Assembly: GCA_017550525.1 (NCBI GenBank)
Contig: JAFZOU010000113.1
Span: 1 to 64,000 of the forward strand
Length of the DNA stretch: 64,000 nucleotides
Source of the DNA: Bacteroidales bacterium
GTDB taxonomy: Bacteria > Bacteroidota > Bacteroidia > Bacteroidales > UBA932
Direction of reading: 5' to 3'
The position numbers were made by a program, and so were the translations under genes. A model generated the notes under the pieces. The model was not told the DNA's origin, searched no databases, and was given only the letters and a program-made list of their open reading frames with translations. Shown here in pieces: positions 60,467-64,000 of the stretch (within the stretch, counting starts at the first letter, position 1; the number at the start of each line of letters is the position of its first letter).

Positions 60467-60493
60467 CGTCATACCCGGCCTGACCGGGTATCT
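60467..60493 (+). repeat. REP-like palindrome, copy 7 (intergenic)
   Basis: CGTCATACCCGGCCTGACCG then GGTATCTG between two convergent genes; it may also act as a weak terminator. Confidence 0.7.
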
Positions 60494-60494
60494 G

Positions 60495-62540
60495 TTACCT
60501 CAGAATATCGTTCAGAATACTGCTGGCGGCTTCGCGGGCACCTTCGCCGGGGCCCTGGATTACCAGTGGGTAGGGGTGGAATGCACTGCGCACAATTATG
60601 GCGTTTTCCGTGCCCCTGAGATAATATGCGGGATGCTCCGGAGCAACGCTCCTAAGGCCGATTCCGGCCTCGTAGGCCTTACCGTTTTTCCTCAGATATG
60701 CAACAAAGCGGAGGCGCTCGCCTTTGGCATTGGCGGCATCGGCCTTCCTTGCAAGCTCAGGCTCATAGGCTTCAAGGGCGGCGTAGAAGTCCTCAACTGA
60801 GCCCTTGAAGGCTTCGGCGGGAAGGATTGGTTCCACCTTTACATCCTTTTCTTCAAGCCGTACGCCGGCCTCACGGGAGAGGATAAGAAGTTTCCTTAGC
60901 GCATCCTTGCCGCCAAGGTCCATACGGGGATCGGCCTCAGTAAGACCGGCCTCCTGGGCACGTCTGACCATGCTTGCGAAGGATTCCCTGCCGGGGAGGT
61001 AGTCTCCCAGAATCTGGTTGAGGGTGCAGGAGACCACGGCTTCAATGGAGATGACTTCATCGGAACTATTGGCTCCGCGGGAGATGGATTCAAGGATGGG
61101 AAGGGCGGCGCCTACCGTAGTTTCATAACGTAGCGGGGCGCCGTTTTCACGGGCGGCGGCGTGCATTGCGGCAAATTCCGGATACGGCACGGCAAAGGAG
61201 CGGCGATTTGATGAAACCACCCCTATTCCGGCCTCAAGGAGATCTGTATAACGCTTGTAAAGAGTTTCTGAATTGGTGCAGTCTACAAAGACGGAGCCCT
61301 TGGGTGCAACGTTGATAATGGCGTCCACGTAAGAGCCCTGGGTATTGATGACAGGGTGGCCCGTAAGGTCAATTCCGTAGCGCTTGCTGTTGGCCTTACC
61401 CACTATTGTGAGGAGTTTTCCGGTGCGGGCCTCAACGTTCTCTGAGGCGCTCTTGATCATATTGTAAAGGGCGTGGGCAACGGCGCCGTCTCCGGCAATG
61501 AATAGGCCGATTTCTGCGGTAGGCAGTTCCTGGAAAAACGCCCTGTGAAGGGCTCTCAGGGCCTGTTCCAGCACTTTCTGGCGCACCTTGAGTTCAACGC
61601 CCGCCTCTGTTTCCCTGATGCTGAGGGCCGATATCCCTTCCTGGAGAAGAGCCTTTTCCGCCCTGGGGGTGCCGTCCTCACCCTGGCCCACAACAGTTAT
61701 GACATCTTCATGCGAAGCAACTCCAATCCAGCCTCTGGGGCCTTCCTTGCCGATGACGGTGTACTTGCCGTCAGGAGCAAAGGTGTTCTTGATTTCTATG
61801 TCTATGCCTGCTTCCATTGCGGGAGCCACGGTGGGCGCATAGAGCACCTTGGCGCCGCGCGTTGCCATCTGGAGGGCGGCGTTGTAGGTCATTGTGGGGA
61901 TGGTACGGGCTTGCGGAACCTGTTTTGGGTTGGCAGTCATTATGCCGGGGACATCCGTCCAGATCTGGAGACTTTCTGCGTTAACGGCAGCGGCGTAAAG
62001 GGCGGCGCTGAAGTCTGAACCGCCGCGGCCAAGGGTGGAGACTTTGCCCTCCGCGTCCTGGCAGATAAAGCCGGGCGCTATGTAGATATCGGCCCCTTCC
62101 ACGGCCTCTTTTATGCGCCTGTATGTTTCTTCCTGATTGTCTTTCACAACCAGTTTCCGGGAATCCAGCCACTTGGCGTCATAACCTTCCTGCCGGAGTT
62201 TTGCGGCAAGGATGGTGGTGGAAAGGAGTTCTCCAAATGTTACCTGCTCATCCTTTGGAGTTACTGCAAGCTCACGGAAAAGGCCGTCTATACATGCCTG
62301 AATCTCCTCCCTTTCCTCTCCGGTAAAAAGGCGTTTCACTATGGCCTGGTGGCGGTTTTGCATTTCCTTGATGGCCTTTGGACCGCCGTCCAGAAACGCA
62401 TCCGTGCAGCCGCTGATGGCGCTGGAAACCAGTATCACGGTGCCTTTGCCCGCTTCCTTCTCCACTATATCCAGAACCCTGGACATAGCAGTTGCGCTGG
62501 CAACGGAACTTCCACCAAACTTTAAGACCCTGTAACTCAT
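60495..62540 (-). CDS. thrA: Bifunctional aspartokinase/homoserine dehydrogenase, short form
   Basis: 681 residues, against about 810-820 for typical ThrA. Aspartokinase domain 1-270 (KFGGSSV near 7-13, FGELLSTTIL, TLGRGGSDFSA, YNAALQMATRGAKVL); homoserine dehydrogenase from about 343 (IGLFIAGDGAVAHAL, VDCTNSE, SSNRRSFA). The linker between them is only about 75 residues and holds one weak ACT-like unit (DVITVVGQGEDG...GVELKVRQK) where two ACT domains are expected. Threonine feedback may be altered. Downstream of dapB with a 4-nt overlap. Confidence 0.92.
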   Translation of the reverse strand: MSYRVLKFGGSSVASATAMSRVLDIVEKEAGKGTVILVSSAISGCTDAFLDGGPKAIKEMQNRHQAIVKRLFTGEEREEIQACIDGLFRELAVTPKDEQVTFGELLSTTILAAKLRQEGYDAKWLDSRKLVVKDNQEETYRRIKEAVEGADIYIAPGFICQDAEGKVSTLGRGGSDFSAALYAAAVNAESLQIWTDVPGIMTANPKQVPQARTIPTMTYNAALQMATRGAKVLYAPTVAPAMEAGIDIEIKNTFAPDGKYTVIGKEGPRGWIGVASHEDVITVVGQGEDGTPRAEKALLQEGISALSIRETEAGVELKVRQKVLEQALRALHRAFFQELPTAEIGLFIAGDGAVAHALYNMIKSASENVEARTGKLLTIVGKANSKRYGIDLTGHPVINTQGSYVDAIINVAPKGSVFVDCTNSETLYKRYTDLLEAGIGVVSSNRRSFAVPYPEFAAMHAAARENGAPLRYETTVGAALPILESISRGANSSDEVISIEAVVSCTLNQILGDYLPGRESFASMVRRAQEAGLTEADPRMDLGGKDALRKLLILSREAGVRLEEKDVKVEPILPAEAFKGSVEDFYAALEAYEPELARKADAANAKGERLRFVAYLRKNGKAYEAGIGLRSVAPEHPAYYLRGTENAIIVRSAFHPYPLVIQGPGEGAREAASSILNDILR

Positions 62541-63199
62541 AGCAGTTCTGAGAATTCGTGTACGCCCTTGAGGCCTTCGGTTTTAATGGCGGCCACTACG
62601 GCGCCCTTGGCAAAGCCTTCACGGGAGAATGCCTCGTGACGGAGCGTCAGTTTGTCGCAGCCGGAAGTGAGGGTAAGGGTGTGGATGCCCGGGACCTCGC
62701 CTTCACGGATGGAAGTGATCTCTGGCTTCTCTCCAAGGCATTTCTCTACCAGTTCTCCCATGGATTTTGCCGTTCCGGAAGGGGCGTCAAGTTTGTGGAT
62801 ATGATGGATTTCCTCAATCTCAGGGGTGTAGCCGGCGCCTTTCAGGATTTCAGAGGCCTTGGTGATTGCAAGATACAGGGCATTCACGCCCAGGGAGAAA
62901 TTGGAGGCGTACACCATAGGGGTGCCGGCGTCCGTGAAGGCCTTGATAACATCGGCCTTGATGTCATTCCAGCCGGTTGTGCCGATAACCGCCGCCTTGA
63001 AGTTCTGCGCTATGAACGGGTAGTTCTTCCGAAATGCCTCAGGGGTGGTGAAATCAATGCACACGCACTCCTTTGCTACGTCTTTTGGCGTTGCGGTTAT
63101 GTCCTCGCTGGCAGCTACCAGCTCTATCCCGCGGCTTTGCAGTTCCTTTTCCACCATATGGCCCATCTTGCCATAGCCGCTGATTATTACTTTTATCAT
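62537..63199 (-). CDS. dapB: 4-hydroxy-tetrahydrodipicolinate reductase
   Basis: 220 residues, short for the family. Rossmann motif IISGYGKMGHMV near 4-15, GTTGW near 73-77, and the substrate motif EIHHIHKLDAPSGTAKSMGE near 128-147. Makes tetrahydrodipicolinate for lysine and diaminopimelate. An AGGAG-like stretch precedes its ATG, rare in this window. Overlap with thrA joins lysine and threonine branch entry in one transcript. Confidence 0.93.
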   Translation of the reverse strand: MIKVIISGYGKMGHMVEKELQSRGIELVAASEDITATPKDVAKECVCIDFTTPEAFRKNYPFIAQNFKAAVIGTTGWNDIKADVIKAFTDAGTPMVYASNFSLGVNALYLAITKASEILKGAGYTPEIEEIHHIHKLDAPSGTAKSMGELVEKCLGEKPEITSIREGEVPGIHTLTLTSGCDKLTLRHEAFSREGFAKGAVVAAIKTEGLKGVHEFSELL

Positions 63200-63267
63200 A
63201 TCTTCTTTCTCCTACTCCATGTGCCCTTGCGCGCGTGGAGATAAGTTGTTGATTATCTGTATTTTAT

Positions 63268-63290
63268 GCAAAAACGTCTGGACGTTTTGC
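63268..63290 (-). terminator. Hairpin after the M20 gene
   Basis: GCAAAACGTC, loop CA, GACGTTTTTGC on the minus strand, followed by an AT-rich stretch. Likely terminator between the M20 gene and dapB. Confidence 0.55.
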
Positions 63291-63305
63291 GGTAGACATT
63301 TTTAC

Positions 63306-64000
63306 CTAATCCTTTGATTTATAAGTATTTAGCTCCACGGCCATTCGGACGTATTGATCCACGGCGGACTCAAGGTCCGCTACAAGGACGTTCTCATTGT
63401 CACGGTGAGCTACCTTAATGCTTCCGGGGCCGCAGATGATCTTGTGGCCGAAGCCCATCAGGTGCGGAGCGTCGCTGCCAAACGCCACGGGGGCGCTCTC
63501 AAAGCCCGGCAGCACCACGTACCGCGCGGGGATATCTCCCCCGCGGGGGGTGACCGCCAGATGCCCGATAAGGTCGGGGGTAGAATCCATCCACTCCTGC
63601 ACCGCCTGGTGCGAAAGGAACGTTGTACGGAAGTACAGGCGGCAGGTGAGTTCCGGGGAAAGGATGTTCTGAGGATTGGGAGAACTCAGAAGGCCGATGT
63701 TCCACGTTGTCTCCCCAAGTTCCGGGTCCATACCCCAGTCAACGGCTTTCAGGACATTGTAGAACTGGTTGAAGAGTTCCACAGCGCTTGTTCCATACTG
63801 CGGATAACCGCTGTGGAACGCCTCTCCGGTAAACTTCAGATCATATGACAGAGTGCCCTTTGCGGCACTGACCATCTTGTTGTCCGTGGGCTCTCCCACA
63901 ATGAGGAACGGCGCCTCAAAACCAGTTTTGGAAAACGCCTTGGCACCCCAGGAACCGGTCTCCTCCCCTGCCAGGATGAGCAGTCCGAAACCCGTGCACC
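63306..64000 (-). CDS. M20-family metallohydrolase (ArgE/DapE-like), N-terminus outside window
   Basis: The reading frame continues past the first internal Met to the right edge (LLILAGEETGSWGAKAF at about 63926-63976 contains the catalytic Glu pair), so the N-terminus is cut off. A dimerisation domain follows (FTGEAFHSGYPQYGTSAVEL), then SDAPHLMGFGHKIICGPGS and a terminal His in KVAHRDNENV. Resembles acetylornithine/acetylcitrulline deacetylases or succinyl-diaminopimelate desuccinylase; the substrate cannot be fixed, though dapB and thrA nearby fit amino-acid synthesis. Confidence 0.85.
   Translation of the reverse strand, partial: CTGFGLLILAGEETGSWGAKAFSKTGFEAPFLIVGEPTDNKMVSAAKGTLSYDLKFTGEAFHSGYPQYGTSAVELFNQFYNVLKAVDWGMDPELGETTWNIGLLSSPNPQNILSPELTCRLYFRTTFLSHQAVQEWMDSTPDLIGHLAVTPRGGDIPARYVVLPGFESAPVAFGSDAPHLMGFGHKIICGPGSIKVAHRDNENVLVADLESAVDQYVRMAVELNTYKSKD

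Overview
The window looks like a chromosomal segment from a moderately GC-rich gut-type Bacteroidales (order-level call; Rikenellaceae-like lineages would fit, but no genus can be fixed from this sequence). Support: promoters of the Bacteroidetes type (TTG, 19-20 nt, TAnnTTTG) before many genes, almost no Shine-Dalgarno sequences, and family content such as DUF4249 with a TonB-dependent receptor, a C10 peptidase with its prodomain, a fused aspartokinase-homoserine dehydrogenase, the VTC/DUF4956/DUF2490 set and an OstA-like protein behind SurA.

Layout. 1-0.87 kb: 5' part of a 23S rRNA gene (minus strand) with its own promoter and no 16S in front, back to back with pepT. 2.1-12.4 kb: a tight nine-gene minus-strand operon (lipoprotein, TonB receptor, DUF4249, small alarmone synthetase, alarmone hydrolase, phosphotransferase, SpoIIE phosphatase, STAS protein, OPT transporter). 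12.5-12.65 kb: tRNA-Gln and tRNA-Met. 12.8-14.5 kb: YdeI-like and TfoX-like genes between two inverted 108-bp repeats. 14.6-19.65 kb: six small secreted or membrane proteins, some with WG repeats. 19.6-29.3 kb: cytidylate-kinase-like protein, NhaC antiporter, PBP4, outer-membrane biogenesis genes (PPIase lipoprotein, SurA-like, OstA-like), galE. 29.4-34 kb: Cthe_2159-like lipoprotein and polyphosphate-polymerase (VTC) cluster. 34-41.9 kb: C69 dipeptidase, then an operon resembling the gut steroid/bile-acid reductase cluster (nitroreductase, lipase-like lipoprotein, 5-alpha-reductase, old yellow enzyme, broken SDR), then radA and a small lipoprotein. 42-47.4 kb: DUF1232, ispF, DUF456, pepP and an AT-rich C10 peptidase island, with the 42.9-47.4 kb part bounded by the second inverted repeat pair. 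47.4-52 kb: tsaC, EEP phosphatase, rhomboid, mutL, small membrane protein. 52.1-55.9 kb: comF and a His-rich metal ATPase between the third repeat pair. 56-64 kb: cdaA, mutS2, yraN, a shrunken mannose-1-phosphate guanylyltransferase, thrA, dapB and a partial M20 hydrolase.

Three window-scale signals stand out. (1) The 7-mer GGCCGAT/ATCGGCC occurs about 130 times by hand count, nearly equally on both strands, where about ten would be expected; it even overrides the local codon preference. (2) Six repeats of exactly 108 bp, bounded by GGTG...CACC (one has AGTG), five of them symmetric about their exact midpoint, sit as three inverted pairs around gene modules. (3) Short REP-like palindromes are inserted in frame into dacB, the OstA-like gene and mutL as well as between genes. 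All counts were made by eye.
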